NCBI RefSeq assembly: GCF_030547685.1
Contig: NZ_JAUOQM010000021.1
Span: 86,400 to 150,399 of the forward strand
DNA: 64,000 bases
Reading direction: 5' to 3'
Origin: Gilvimarinus sp. 2_MG-2023
Lineage (GTDB): Bacteria; Pseudomonadota; Gammaproteobacteria; Pseudomonadales; Cellvibrionaceae
The translations under genes were made by a program, and so were the position numbers. A model generated the notes under the pieces. It was not told where the DNA came from. It did no database searches and saw only the letters and a program-made list of their open reading frames with translations. Of the stretch, positions 28,803 through 36,215 are shown one piece after another (positions within the stretch are counted from its first letter, which is position 1; each line of letters opens with the position of its first letter).

Positions 28803-29399
28803 TTAAAATTGAACTTTAGGAGCTTGTTGGATTTGCTCGCTGTCTTCAAATTCGAGTAGGCTGGCGTCTTCACTGTGACCCAATACGCCGGCCAGGGCAA
28901 CCGGTGGGAAGCTTTGCTTATAGGTGTTGTAGTTCATAACCGAATCGTTAAACGCTTGGCGTGCAAACGCAATGCGATTTTCGGTGCTGGTTAATTCTTC
29001 CGATACCTGTTGCATATTGGCTGAGGCTTTTAGGTCGGGATAGGCTTCCATTACCATGTTCAACCGGCCCAGTGCGTTGGAGAGAACCCCCTCTGTCCCA
29101 GCTAATTGCGCCATGGCGCCGGCATCACCAGGGGACGCTGATGCGGCACTTAAGCCTGCCATTGCCTGATTGCGCGCCTCTGTGACAGCGGTCAGGGTTT
29201 CGTTTTCATGGGCGAGATATGCTTTCGCGGTTTCCACGAGGTTAGGGATTAAATCGTAGCGGCGTTTTAATTGCACCTCAATTTGAGCGAAGGCATTTTC
29301 AAACCGGTTCTTTAAGCTGACGAGCTTGTTGTAAATGCCAATGGCGTAAAAAACAATAACAGCCACGACGACTAAAAATACAATCGTTGAGATATCCAT
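28803..29399 (-). CDS. lemA: LemA family protein
   Basis: LemA proteins are small membrane-anchored helical proteins of unclear function, often encoded beside M48 peptidases. This one has 198 residues with an N-terminal transmembrane helix (TIVFLVVVAVIVFYAIGIYN). The conserved NRFENAFAQIEVQLKRRYDL and IPNLVETAKAYLAHE follow, with YPDLKAS and SEELTSTENRIAFARQAFND further on. The last 25 residues are variable. It lies between dolP and the M48 peptidase gene (38 bases to the latter), so the three are probably in one operon. Confidence 0.95.
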   Translation of the reverse strand: MDISTIVFLVVVAVIVFYAIGIYNKLVSLKNRFENAFAQIEVQLKRRYDLIPNLVETAKAYLAHENETLTAVTEARNQAMAGLSAASASPGDAGAMAQLAGTEGVLSNALGRLNMVMEAYPDLKASANMQQVSEELTSTENRIAFARQAFNDSVMNYNTYKQSFPPVALAGVLGHSEDASLLEFEDSEQIQQAPKVQF

Positions 29400-29417
29400 A
29401 ATGATAGTTCCTGTCAG

Positions 29418-29996
29418 TTAATCGATGTATTCAAAAACTCTAACAACTTTTTGGACTCCGCCGGTGTGGCGGGCAATGTCGGTGATCACTTTTGCTTCAG
29501 CGTGAGTCACCAATCCCATTAAAAAAACAGTATTGTTTTCTGTGATGATATTCAGGCGCCCGCCGTCAATGTCACGGTTGGTGAGAAGCTTGGATTTGAT
29601 TTTTGTGGTTAGCCAACTGTCGTTAGCGCCGTCCAACAGAGAGATAGGGGCTTGAACTTGCAGCTCGTTGTGCACTTGGCGAACATTGGGCAACTTTTTA
29701 ACCGTAGCCCCTGCCAGTTCACGCATATCACTGGTGGGGACTTGTCCTACCAGCAAGACAACCGCATTAAAACTGTGTGCGCTGACCGGCGCTTGGTCGA
29801 GCAGAGCGTGCGCCTTATCGATATTGACAGAGGCTATAGTTTCAATTTGTTGATCATCAATCTTAACGCCGAGCGAGCGCTTACCTGGGTCAATGGTAAT
29901 AGGCTCGTTTGTTGTGGCGCCGATAATGCTCGTACAGCCTGAGCTAATCAGGATGGTCATTAAAAGCCATAGCGGAAATAGAAATTTCAATGGCAT
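29418..29996 (-). CDS. dolP: BON domain outer-membrane lipoprotein
   Basis: This 192-residue protein has a lipoprotein signal peptide (lipobox SSGC with Cys21) and two BON domains (about 46-115 and 124-190), as in DolP (YraP). The second begins WLTTKIKSKLLTNRDIDGG. DolP is known to sit in the outer membrane, bind anionic phospholipids and support envelope integrity. Its start overlaps the stop of diaA by one base, and the order diaA-dolP is the same as in E. coli. Confidence 0.93.
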   Translation of the reverse strand: MPLKFLFPLWLLMTILISSGCTSIIGATTNEPITIDPGKRSLGVKIDDQQIETIASVNIDKAHALLDQAPVSAHSFNAVVLLVGQVPTSDMRELAGATVKKLPNVRQVHNELQVQAPISLLDGANDSWLTTKIKSKLLTNRDIDGGRLNIITENNTVFLMGLVTHAEAKVITDIARHTGGVQKVVRVFEYID

Positions 29997-30583
29997 TACT
30001 CATGGCCTCCAAATAATTGTTGTTCGATAAGGTCGCACAAACAAAAAAGCGTGAGTAGGTGCACCTCATGAGTTCTGGCGTAGGACATTTCGGGGGCCCT
30101 TAATTCAACATCGCGGTTGTCCAGCAAGGCCACAATATCGTCACTGTTCCGTCCCGTTAACGCAATAACTGGCATGTCGCGGTCGTGGGCGGCGCTGATC
30201 GCTTGCAGTAGATTACTGGCGTTACCGGCCGCACTCAAGACTACTAGAACATCGCCCGGGTTGCCTAGCGCGCGGATTTGCTTTGCGTAGATTTCATTAA
30301 AGGTATAATCGTGCGCGATGGCGGACTGAGTAATGTGATCGGCGCCGATGTTTAGAGCGGGAAGGCTGGGCCTTTCTTGCTCAAATCGGTTGATCAGCGT
30401 GGAGGAGAACGTCTGGGCTAGGGCCGCACTGGCGCCATTGCCGCAGGTTAGGATTTTGCCATCTTGCAATAAACTTTCAACGATTAACTCTGAGCTGTGA
30501 GCAATCAGCGGAGCCAGTTGTTCGCCGGCCTGCATCTTGGCTTCAATACTTTCGTGAAAGAGGGTAATGACCCTTTGTTCCAT
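29996..30583 (-). CDS. diaA: DiaA-like SIS domain protein
   Basis: This 195-residue protein has one sugar-isomerase (SIS) domain with CGNGASAALAQTFSSTLIN and VLVVLSAAGNASNLLQAISA. It resembles both phosphoheptose isomerase GmhA and DiaA, the DnaA-binding initiation factor. The neighbourhood lpoA-yraN-diaA-dolP is that of E. coli diaA, so DiaA is the better name. It is preceded by yraN (78 bases) and overlaps dolP by one base. Confidence 0.92.
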   Translation of the reverse strand: MEQRVITLFHESIEAKMQAGEQLAPLIAHSSELIVESLLQDGKILTCGNGASAALAQTFSSTLINRFEQERPSLPALNIGADHITQSAIAHDYTFNEIYAKQIRALGNPGDVLVVLSAAGNASNLLQAISAAHDRDMPVIALTGRNSDDIVALLDNRDVELRAPEMSYARTHEVHLLTLFCLCDLIEQQLFGGHE

Positions 30584-30661
30584 ATCTGACCTTATTTCGC
30601 TTTTGCTACGTTGCGTGCGCCGCTGGTATGAAGGGGCAGCGCTCGCTGTGATGGCCTTGCT

Positions 30662-31036
30662 TTAAAAGTGGAAAGCGTTACTTATCCATTCTATAGAGGT
30701 GTTTGCTTCCAATGAGTTCAATGCTACCACATCAAAGCGACAAGGTACCTTATCCACTAGGTTTTCCTGCTGGAGGTAGTGCTGGGCGGTGGCCCACAGT
30801 CTTGCTTGTTTGGCGCTATTGACGCTCTCAGCGGCACTGGTAAATTGCCGGTTGCGCCTCAGGCGTACTTCGATAAAAACCAAGGCGTCGCCATCGCTCA
30901 TAATGAGGTCAATTTCACCTCGGGGGCCTGCGTAATTACGCGCCAGCAATTGCAGTCCCTGTTGCTTTAAATGCTTGAGGGCTAAATCTTCCGCACAGGC
31001 CCCTGAGGATTTATTATTTCTCTTGAGCCAACTCAC
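30662..31036 (-). CDS. yraN: YraN family protein (UPF0102)
   Basis: This 124-residue protein belongs to UPF0102, which has a restriction endonuclease-like fold. The family residues are present: GACAEDLALKHLKQQGLQLL, RNYAGPRGEIDLI with the acidic pair, and FIEVRLR. It is complete. It follows lpoA by 5 bases, so coupling is likely. The cellular role is unknown; the position next to lpoA and diaA is widely conserved. Confidence 0.94.
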   Translation of the reverse strand: MSWLKRNNKSSGACAEDLALKHLKQQGLQLLARNYAGPRGEIDLIMSDGDALVFIEVRLRRNRQFTSAAESVNSAKQARLWATAQHYLQQENLVDKVPCRFDVVALNSLEANTSIEWISNAFHF

Positions 31037-31041
31037 AGCGG

Positions 31042-32961
31042 TTATGACTCGTCGGCTGTTGTGGCCAGTGGTTGTGTGTTCAAGCGCTGTGCCGTGCCAT
31101 CGCGAAATTCAGCCCACACAGATTGTCGATTGATCTGCCGGTCTGGGCTCATGCTGAGGATCCCTGTGGCACCCTCGAGGCGAGTTTGTGGTAGTCGCTT
31201 TAGTTGCGGTAGGCGAGGGTAAAGGTGAAATGCGTCTATCCCGAGCGCATGGAGCCTATTATAGGCATCGGGCGCATCAGTGTAAGAGTTAATGTTTTGG
31301 GTTTCGGTGCCGTCGTCGAAAAGCCAGGGCAGGGTGCTGAAGCGTATACCGTTTAGATCGCGATCGCTTTTGGGGTTGGGCTCACCGGTGTAAATTTGGC
31401 TGGTGGCAATCACGGGAATGTCGCCGGCGTAGTGGAAGGCCAGCGTGGGTTTTATTTGTCGCGCTTCTTTGGGGGTGGCAATTAAGAAGATAACGTCAAT
31501 ATCTTTACGTCGCCGGGGCTCAAACTCCATATTGGTGTAAATGGCACTGCGCAATTGTTGATGACGCTCCTCGCTATCATCAATGCGTAACGCTGATTTG
31601 ATCACGCCAGAAAAATCACCGACTCCAATATAGCGGCTGTCGAGAATGACCTCGCCGCCGTTACCTTCCCAGTGTTCAATAAAGGTCTGCACGCTGCGTT
31701 CAGCCCAGTCAATATCTGGGGCAATAATCATTGCGCGCTTGTGCCCCGATAGATGGGCCAGCTGGGCAATTTGTTCAGCCTCATCCTCTGGCGCCAGGCC
31801 AAATTGGTAGAGTTCAGGAGTGAACAGCTGTGGGTTGTGGCGAGTGGGCAGGACCAGTGTCGGTAAATTTAGTCGGGGGGGTTCACTGGTATTTATATCT
31901 TGCTGGTTCAGCGCTAGTACCGGTACGGGCAGCTGGACGCGAGCGGCTAGCTGCTCGACATTCTCCTTGGCCAGGGGGCCAATAATCAGTTCAGCCCCCT
32001 CTCTTGCTGCTTGGTCAACTAAAAGATTGATGTCTACACCGCTGGTGTCATATTGGCGCACACTGGGCTTGGGTTCGTCTTGGCCAAGGTTGTAGTAGGC
32101 CGCTAAAAACCCATCGCGCACAGCTGTGGCCGCACTCGCTAGACGCCCCTGACGTGGTAATAATAAGGCGATTTTTTGCGGCTGTTGGGCGATAAGCGCG
32201 TTGAGTAGCCGTAAGTCACTAGGGGTATTCAAGCTTGCTGGATGCTGTGGCCATTGATCCTGCCATTGTTTTACGCTGCGCAATTGTTCGGTGAGATTGG
32301 CAGCATTGTTGCGGCTAATGTAAGCGAGCTCGGCCCAGCCACGCAATTCGTGTTGCTCGGCACTGCGTAGGTTTTCCAACTCTGATAGCGCCAGGCTCAT
32401 TAAATCCTGCCAGATGGCTTCATTGTTGTACTGCTGGCTGTTGGCATCGGCTAAAAAGTGTCCCAGCTCAAGCCGAGCCGATAAACTTTGACGGTAATCC
32501 CCCAGTAGGCACTCGATTTCGGCGCGCCTTTGCAAAAGACGCTGCTGTTGGGCGGGGGGCTGTAGGGTCCAAATGGCGTCTAGGCGAGGAGCGGATAATA
32601 GTTGTCGGGCGCGAAGAAAATGGCCCGATTGAATCGCGGCGGCACTGAGTGTGTCGGTGTACTGAAGGAAGGTGAAGTCACCGATGAGGTCGGGGTCGAT
32701 AGACTGAATAAGATTGAAAGCCCAGTCATCCTGATCTTGTTCGAGTAGCAATTGGGCGGCGTCGAGTAGTATTTTGGGGCGTTCGGTGGCGCTAGCTTGG
32801 CGCGCCTGGCGAACCAAGTTGTTAACTTTTTCCTCCAGAGCACTTTCGCTCAGTGTCTGGGTGCCTGAGTCTGTTTCGGGTTTGTCTACTTGATTTGAGC
32901 AGCTTGCCAGTAGTAGAGGAAAGGCGAGGGCCGCGAGTATCAGTGATAGCTTTCTTTGCAT
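31042..32961 (-). CDS. lpoA: Penicillin-binding protein activator LpoA
   Basis: LpoA is an outer-membrane lipoprotein that activates the peptidoglycan synthase PBP1A. The protein, read from ATG 32961, has 639 residues. It starts MQRKLSLILAALAFPLLLASC with a lipobox (LASC), followed by a helical TPR-like domain and a C-terminal domain like periplasmic binding proteins (KIALLLPRQGRLASAATAVRDG). A longer frame extends to 33165 but runs into the divergent rsmI gene and would hide the signal peptide, so it is rejected. The gap to rsmI is 49 bases and should hold both promoters. Confidence 0.94.
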   Translation of the reverse strand: MQRKLSLILAALAFPLLLASCSNQVDKPETDSGTQTLSESALEEKVNNLVRQARQASATERPKILLDAAQLLLEQDQDDWAFNLIQSIDPDLIGDFTFLQYTDTLSAAAIQSGHFLRARQLLSAPRLDAIWTLQPPAQQQRLLQRRAEIECLLGDYRQSLSARLELGHFLADANSQQYNNEAIWQDLMSLALSELENLRSAEQHELRGWAELAYISRNNAANLTEQLRSVKQWQDQWPQHPASLNTPSDLRLLNALIAQQPQKIALLLPRQGRLASAATAVRDGFLAAYYNLGQDEPKPSVRQYDTSGVDINLLVDQAAREGAELIIGPLAKENVEQLAARVQLPVPVLALNQQDINTSEPPRLNLPTLVLPTRHNPQLFTPELYQFGLAPEDEAEQIAQLAHLSGHKRAMIIAPDIDWAERSVQTFIEHWEGNGGEVILDSRYIGVGDFSGVIKSALRIDDSEERHQQLRSAIYTNMEFEPRRRKDIDVIFLIATPKEARQIKPTLAFHYAGDIPVIATSQIYTGEPNPKSDRDLNGIRFSTLPWLFDDGTETQNINSYTDAPDAYNRLHALGIDAFHLYPRLPQLKRLPQTRLEGATGILSMSPDRQINRQSVWAEFRDGTAQRLNTQPLATTADES

Positions 32962-33010
32962 AGAGTAACTCGTCTTAATGTTAGACTGCTCGTTTTGGGC
33001 GGAAACTGTT

Positions 33011-33856
33011 ATGACCAACTCCGTGGGAACCTTATATGTAGTGGCGACGCCTATCGGCAATCTGTCCGATATGGTGCCGCGCGCCGAACAAGTGCTCCGG
33101 GCGGTCAGCCTGATAGCCTGTGAGGATACCCGACACAGTGCCAGATTGCTGGAACATTTTAACATCCCGACGCGTACTACGGCCTATCACGACCACTCCG
33201 ATGATAAAAAAACCGACCAGTTGTTGGCGCTGCTGGATAAAGGCGAAGACCTGGCGCTGATTAGCGATGCGGGGACTCCCCTGGTGTCTGACCCCGGCTA
33301 CCGCTTAATTCGCCGTGCGCGCCAACAGGGTTATCGAGTGGAGCCGGTACCGGGTGCTTGCGCTTTAATTGCAGCACTCAGTGCCGCTGGCCTGCCTTCT
33401 GACCGCTTTATCTTTGAAGGTTTTTTGCCCGCCAAGGCGGTGGCCAGACGCCAGCGACTGGAGGCTTTGGCGGCGGAGCCTCGCACACTTATTTTTTACG
33501 AGGCCCCCCACCGGGTACTGGAGAGCTTACGGGCGATGCAGGAGCTATTTGGCGACGAGCGGGAAGTAGTGATTGCCCGGGAGATCAGCAAAACCTTCGA
33601 GACGATTGTGGGGCACCCTTTGCACATGATGGTTGATTGGGTGGAGAGCGATAAAAATCAGCAGCGTGGGGAGATTGTGTTGCTGGTGCACGGCGCCGCC
33701 GAGCGCCCTCAGGCTATCGATGAGAGAGCAGCGCACACCATGAGGGTTTTGCTGGAAGAGTTGCCGGTTAAGAAAGCCGCCGCTTTGGCCGCAAAACTCA
33801 CTGGTCTGCGTAAAAATGAGCTTTATCAATGGGCGCTGGACAACGCAAAAGCTTGA
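33011..33856 (+). CDS. rsmI: 16S rRNA (cytidine(1402)-2'-O)-methyltransferase
   Basis: RsmI methylates the ribose of C1402 in 16S rRNA, next to the base methylated by RsmH (also in this window). The 281-residue protein has the tetrapyrrole methylase fold: GTLYVVATPIGNLSDMVPRA, CEDTRHSARLLEH, LISDAGTPLVSDPGYRLI and FYEAPHRVLESL. The frame is open from 32978, but ATG 33011 gives the family N-terminus. It is divergent from lpoA. The stop codon overlaps the rnpB promoter. Confidence 0.97.
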   Translation: MTNSVGTLYVVATPIGNLSDMVPRAEQVLRAVSLIACEDTRHSARLLEHFNIPTRTTAYHDHSDDKKTDQLLALLDKGEDLALISDAGTPLVSDPGYRLIRRARQQGYRVEPVPGACALIAALSAAGLPSDRFIFEGFLPAKAVARRQRLEALAAEPRTLIFYEAPHRVLESLRAMQELFGDEREVVIAREISKTFETIVGHPLHMMVDWVESDKNQQRGEIVLLVHGAAERPQAIDERAAHTMRVLLEELPVKKAAALAAKLTGLRKNELYQWALDNAKA

Positions 33857-33880
33857 CTTTTATACCGCTGCGGTTATTGT
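33853..33880 (+). promoter_or_regulatory. rnpB promoter
   Basis: TTGACT at 33853-33858 and TATTGT at 33875-33880 are 16 bases apart, and the RNA 5' end (about 33888) lies eight bases after the -10 box. The -35 box contains the rsmI stop codon. Position and spacing fit a promoter dedicated to RNase P RNA. Confidence 0.6.
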
Positions 33881-33887
33881 GTTGCCA

Positions 33888-34232
33888 CGGAGTCGGCTCG
33901 GCAGTCGCTGCCTGTTTACAGGTGGAGGAAAGTCCGGGCTCCATAGGGCAGAGCGCCAGGTAACGCCTGGGAAGTGTGAGCTTACGGAAAGTGCAGCAGA
34001 GAGTAGACCGCCTAAGCGCGCAAGCGCCGGTAAGGCTGAAAGGGTGCGGTAAGAGCGCACCGCGCGACTGGTAACAGTTCGTGGCATGGTAAACCCCGCT
34101 CGGAGCAAGACCAAATAGGAATCCATTGGTGTGGCCCGCACTGGATTCGGGTAGGTTGCATGAGGTGTCCGGTGACGGGCATCCCAGATGAATGACTGTC
34201 CACGACAGAACCCGGCTTACAGGCCGACTCCG
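33888..34232 (+). ncRNA. rnpB: RNase P RNA component (type A)
   Basis: This is the catalytic RNA of RNase P, which matures tRNA 5' ends. It has the conserved GGAGGAAAGTCCGGGCTCC near 33922, CCAGGTAACGCCTGGG, the P4-flanking GAAAGGGTGCGGTAAGAGCG, GCAAGACCAAATAGG, and the 3' ATGAATGACTGTCCACGACA and GAACCCGGCTTA. Helix P1 closes the RNA: GGAGTCGG near 33889 pairs with CCGACTCC near 34224. The length (about 345 bases) is normal for gammaproteobacteria. Confidence 0.97.
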
Positions 34233-34393
34233 TATTACCTTTCTTATACTTTTATTGTCTGATACCCCCCTATTTTTAATTCAAAATAATACCAAACTTA
34301 AAGTAGTTTCTTAAGAGTTGCTTGTAACCACCTGAAAATGCAAGATTTCCACTTGTCTTTCCTGCTGCTTTATCGGCCGGTTGGCCGATGTTG

Positions 34394-34446
34394 GCCGCAA
34401 CTTCCCCCTGTTTTTGTGAATTTTAGCCGCAATTTCCCGACCTGTT
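34394..34446 (+). repeat. Two direct repeats upstream of the mraZ promoter
   Basis: GCCGCAACTTCCCCCTGTT (from 34394) and the related GCCGCAATTTCCCGACCTGTT without its last base (from 34426) are 32 bases apart, about three helical turns. They end just before the -35 box and could bind an activator or repressor; this is inference. Confidence 0.55.
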
Positions 34447-34448
34447 GC

Positions 34449-34476
34449 TTGACTTTGTTTCCACCCGATTTATAGT
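34449..34476 (+). promoter_or_regulatory. Promoter of the division and cell wall cluster
   Basis: TTGACT at 34449-34454 and TATAGT at 34471-34476 are 16 bases apart, both close to consensus. The predicted RNA start, near 34483, lies at the first MraZ box, so MraZ binding would block initiation or escape. Confidence 0.65.
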
Positions 34477-34484
34477 GTGCCAAT

Positions 34485-34518
34485 GTGGAGAAAAGTGGGT
34501 AATAGTGGTTTTTAGTGG
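34485..34518 (+). promoter_or_regulatory. MraZ operator (four GTGG boxes, 10-base period)
   Basis: GTGG occurs at 34485, 34495, 34505 and 34515, an exact 10-base period, as TGGAG, TGGGT, TGGTT and TGGGC separated by five bases. MraZ of E. coli is known to bind TGGGN direct repeats with 5-base spacers before its own gene. This predicts autorepression of the cluster. Confidence 0.8.
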
Positions 34519-34545
34519 GCTGCAGGACCTAATAAGTGGTGAATT

Positions 34546-34986
34546 GTGTTTACAGGTAACTATTCCATCAATATGGACGCCAAAGGGCGCATGGCGATAC
34601 CGACCAAGGTAAGAGAAGGGTTGGTGGATCTGTGTGCCGGTCGTTTGGTGGTTACTGCCCACACCGAAGACAAGTGCTTGTTGGTGTACCCCGAACCACG
34701 CTGGAAAGAAATACTGCCCGCTATTCAGGCGCTGCCGGCCATGAACCGCCAAGTGCGACGAGTTCAGCGTTTGCTGATAGGTCATGCCTGTTCGCTGGAA
34801 ATGGACGGCAATGGTCGGGTGTTGGTGCCGCCGACCCTACGCGCTTATGCGAATTTGGATAAAAAGCTAATGTTGGCGGGTCTGGGAGACAAATTAGAAC
34901 TGTGGGATGAGGCGACGTGGACCGCTCAGATGGAAGAGCCGGGCGACGACGACATGCCTGCAGAATTACAAACGCTGGTGCTGTAG
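34546..34986 (+). CDS. mraZ: Transcriptional regulator MraZ
   Basis: MraZ is a DNA-binding protein with two SpoVT/AbrB-like halves that represses the dcw cluster. The 146-residue protein begins [20 protein letters not shown] and repeats the motif in the second half ([20 protein letters not shown]). The start codon is GTG; four GTGG operator boxes lie 28-61 bases upstream. It is the first gene of the cluster and precedes rsmH by 8 bases. Confidence 0.96.
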   Translation: MFTGNYSINMDAKGRMAIPTKVREGLVDLCAGRLVVTAHTEDKCLLVYPEPRWKEILPAIQALPAMNRQVRRVQRLLIGHACSLEMDGNGRVLVPPTLRAYANLDKKLMLAGLGDKLELWDEATWTAQMEEPGDDDMPAELQTLVL

Positions 34987-34994
34987 GAGGCCCT

Positions 34995-35927
34995 ATGAAG
35001 CTACAGCCCCATATAACCGTACTTGAGCAAGAGGCGGTTGAGTCGCTGGTGATCGATCCGGCGGGTTTTTATATTGACGGGACTTTTGGGCGCGGCGGTC
35101 ATTCGGCGCAGATTCTGCAAAACCTAGCGCCTGAGGGGCAGTTGCTGGCTATTGATAAAGATGTTGACGCCATTGCGGTGGCGAGCGAGCGCTTTGCCGA
35201 TGAGCCGCGTTTTGAAATCGCCCACTGCAGCTTTGCACAGATGCGTTCTTTGGTTGAAGAGCGCGGCTTGATGGGCAAGGTGTCGGGCGTTTTACTCGAT
35301 TTGGGGGTGTCGTCGCCGCAATTGGATGAGCCGGAGCGCGGTTTTAGTTTTTTACATGACGGCCCTCTCGACATGCGGATGGATCAAACCCGAGGCCAGA
35401 GTGCTGCCGAGTGGGTGAACACCGCTAGCGAAGCCGAATTGGCTCGCGTTATGAAAGAGTATGGCGAAGAGCGTTTCTCCAAACGAATGGCGCGAGCTTT
35501 GGTGGCGGAGCGCGAAAAGTCACCCATTGAGCGAACTGGCCGCTTGGCGCACATATTAAAAGAAGCAAACCCTGCCTGGGAGAAGGGGAAACACCCTGCC
35601 ACCCGGGCATTTCAGGGAATACGAATTCACATTAACAGTGAGCTGTCAGATCTTGAGTCCACCTTGGATCAGGCGCTCGAAGTTTTGGCCGTTGGCGGTC
35701 ATTTGGTGGTGATTAGTTTTCACTCGCTGGAAGATCGGTTGGTTAAGCGATTTATTCGTCGCCAAGAAAAAGGTGACCCTGTACCGCGCGATATACCGCT
35801 GATGGACAGTCAGTTAAATCGACGTTTAAAAAGTCGCTCCAAGGCGGTTAAGGCTGGTTCCGACGAGCTCGAGAAAAACATACGGTCGCGCAGTGCAGTG
35901 ATGCGTGTGGCCGAAAAAATTGCGTGA
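34995..35927 (+). CDS. rsmH: 16S rRNA (cytosine(1402)-N4)-methyltransferase
   Basis: RsmH (MraW) methylates N4 of C1402 in 16S rRNA. The 310-residue protein has [17 protein letters not shown] (SAM-binding loop), [33 protein letters not shown] and [18 protein letters not shown] 34995 is preceded by TAGGAGG at 34984-34990 and matches the family start; a longer frame from 34917 is rejected. RsmI, which methylates the ribose of the same nucleotide, is 1.1 kb upstream. Confidence 0.97.
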   Translation: MKLQPHITVLEQEAVESLVIDPAGFYIDGTFGRGGHSAQILQNLAPEGQLLAIDKDVDAIAVASERFADEPRFEIAHCSFAQMRSLVEERGLMGKVSGVLLDLGVSSPQLDEPERGFSFLHDGPLDMRMDQTRGQSAAEWVNTASEAELARVMKEYGEERFSKRMARALVAEREKSPIERTGRLAHILKEANPAWEKGKHPATRAFQGIRIHINSELSDLESTLDQALEVLAVGGHLVVISFHSLEDRLVKRFIRRQEKGDPVPRDIPLMDSQLNRRLKSRSKAVKAGSDELEKNIRSRSAVMRVAEKIA

Positions 35928-35942
35928 TCGGGGCGTTTACTT

Positions 35943-36212
35943 GTGACGGCTCGATGGTTGGTTGTGGCGCTCTGGTTCAGCTGTGTGATATCGGCCTTGA
36001 TGGTGGTTCATGTAACTCATCAGGTGCGCAAAGAAACAGATCAGCTGGAAGGTTTGCGTCGAGAGTCGGCCCACTTGCAGGTGGAGTGGGGGCAGTTTTT
36101 GTTAGAGCAGAGTACCTGGGCCTCTTATTCTCGGGTGCGTACAGAGGCCGAACGGGAGCTGCAAATGCAGGTGCCGGAGTCGGGTCAAATAATATTTGTG
36201 GGGAAGGAATAA
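35943..36212 (+). CDS. ftsL: Cell division protein FtsL
   Basis: FtsL is a small bitopic divisome protein that forms a complex with FtsQ and FtsB and activates FtsWI. The 89-residue protein has a short cytoplasmic start, one transmembrane helix (WLVVALWFSCVISALMVVHV) and a periplasmic coiled coil (about 28-60) with a leucine-zipper pattern, ending VPESGQIIFV. The start is GTG. Sequence conservation of FtsL is low; position between rsmH and ftsI and the topology support the name. Confidence 0.93.
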   Translation: MTARWLVVALWFSCVISALMVVHVTHQVRKETDQLEGLRRESAHLQVEWGQFLLEQSTWASYSRVRTEAERELQMQVPESGQIIFVGKE

Positions 36213-36215
36213 TAG

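Larger units (their letters stand above)
34233..34545. other. Control region between rnpB and mraZ
   Basis: No gene lies here. It contains a hairpin (ATCGGCC-GGTT-GGCCGAT, 34372-34389), two direct repeats (34394-34446), the mraZ promoter (34449-34476) and the MraZ operator (34485-34518). The first part (34233-34370) is AT-rich and shows no recognised element; no clear terminator for rnpB was found. Confidence 0.75.

Noticed and set aside
32962-33165. N-terminal extension of lpoA
   Set aside because: It overlaps the divergent rsmI gene and would hide a perfect lipoprotein signal peptide.
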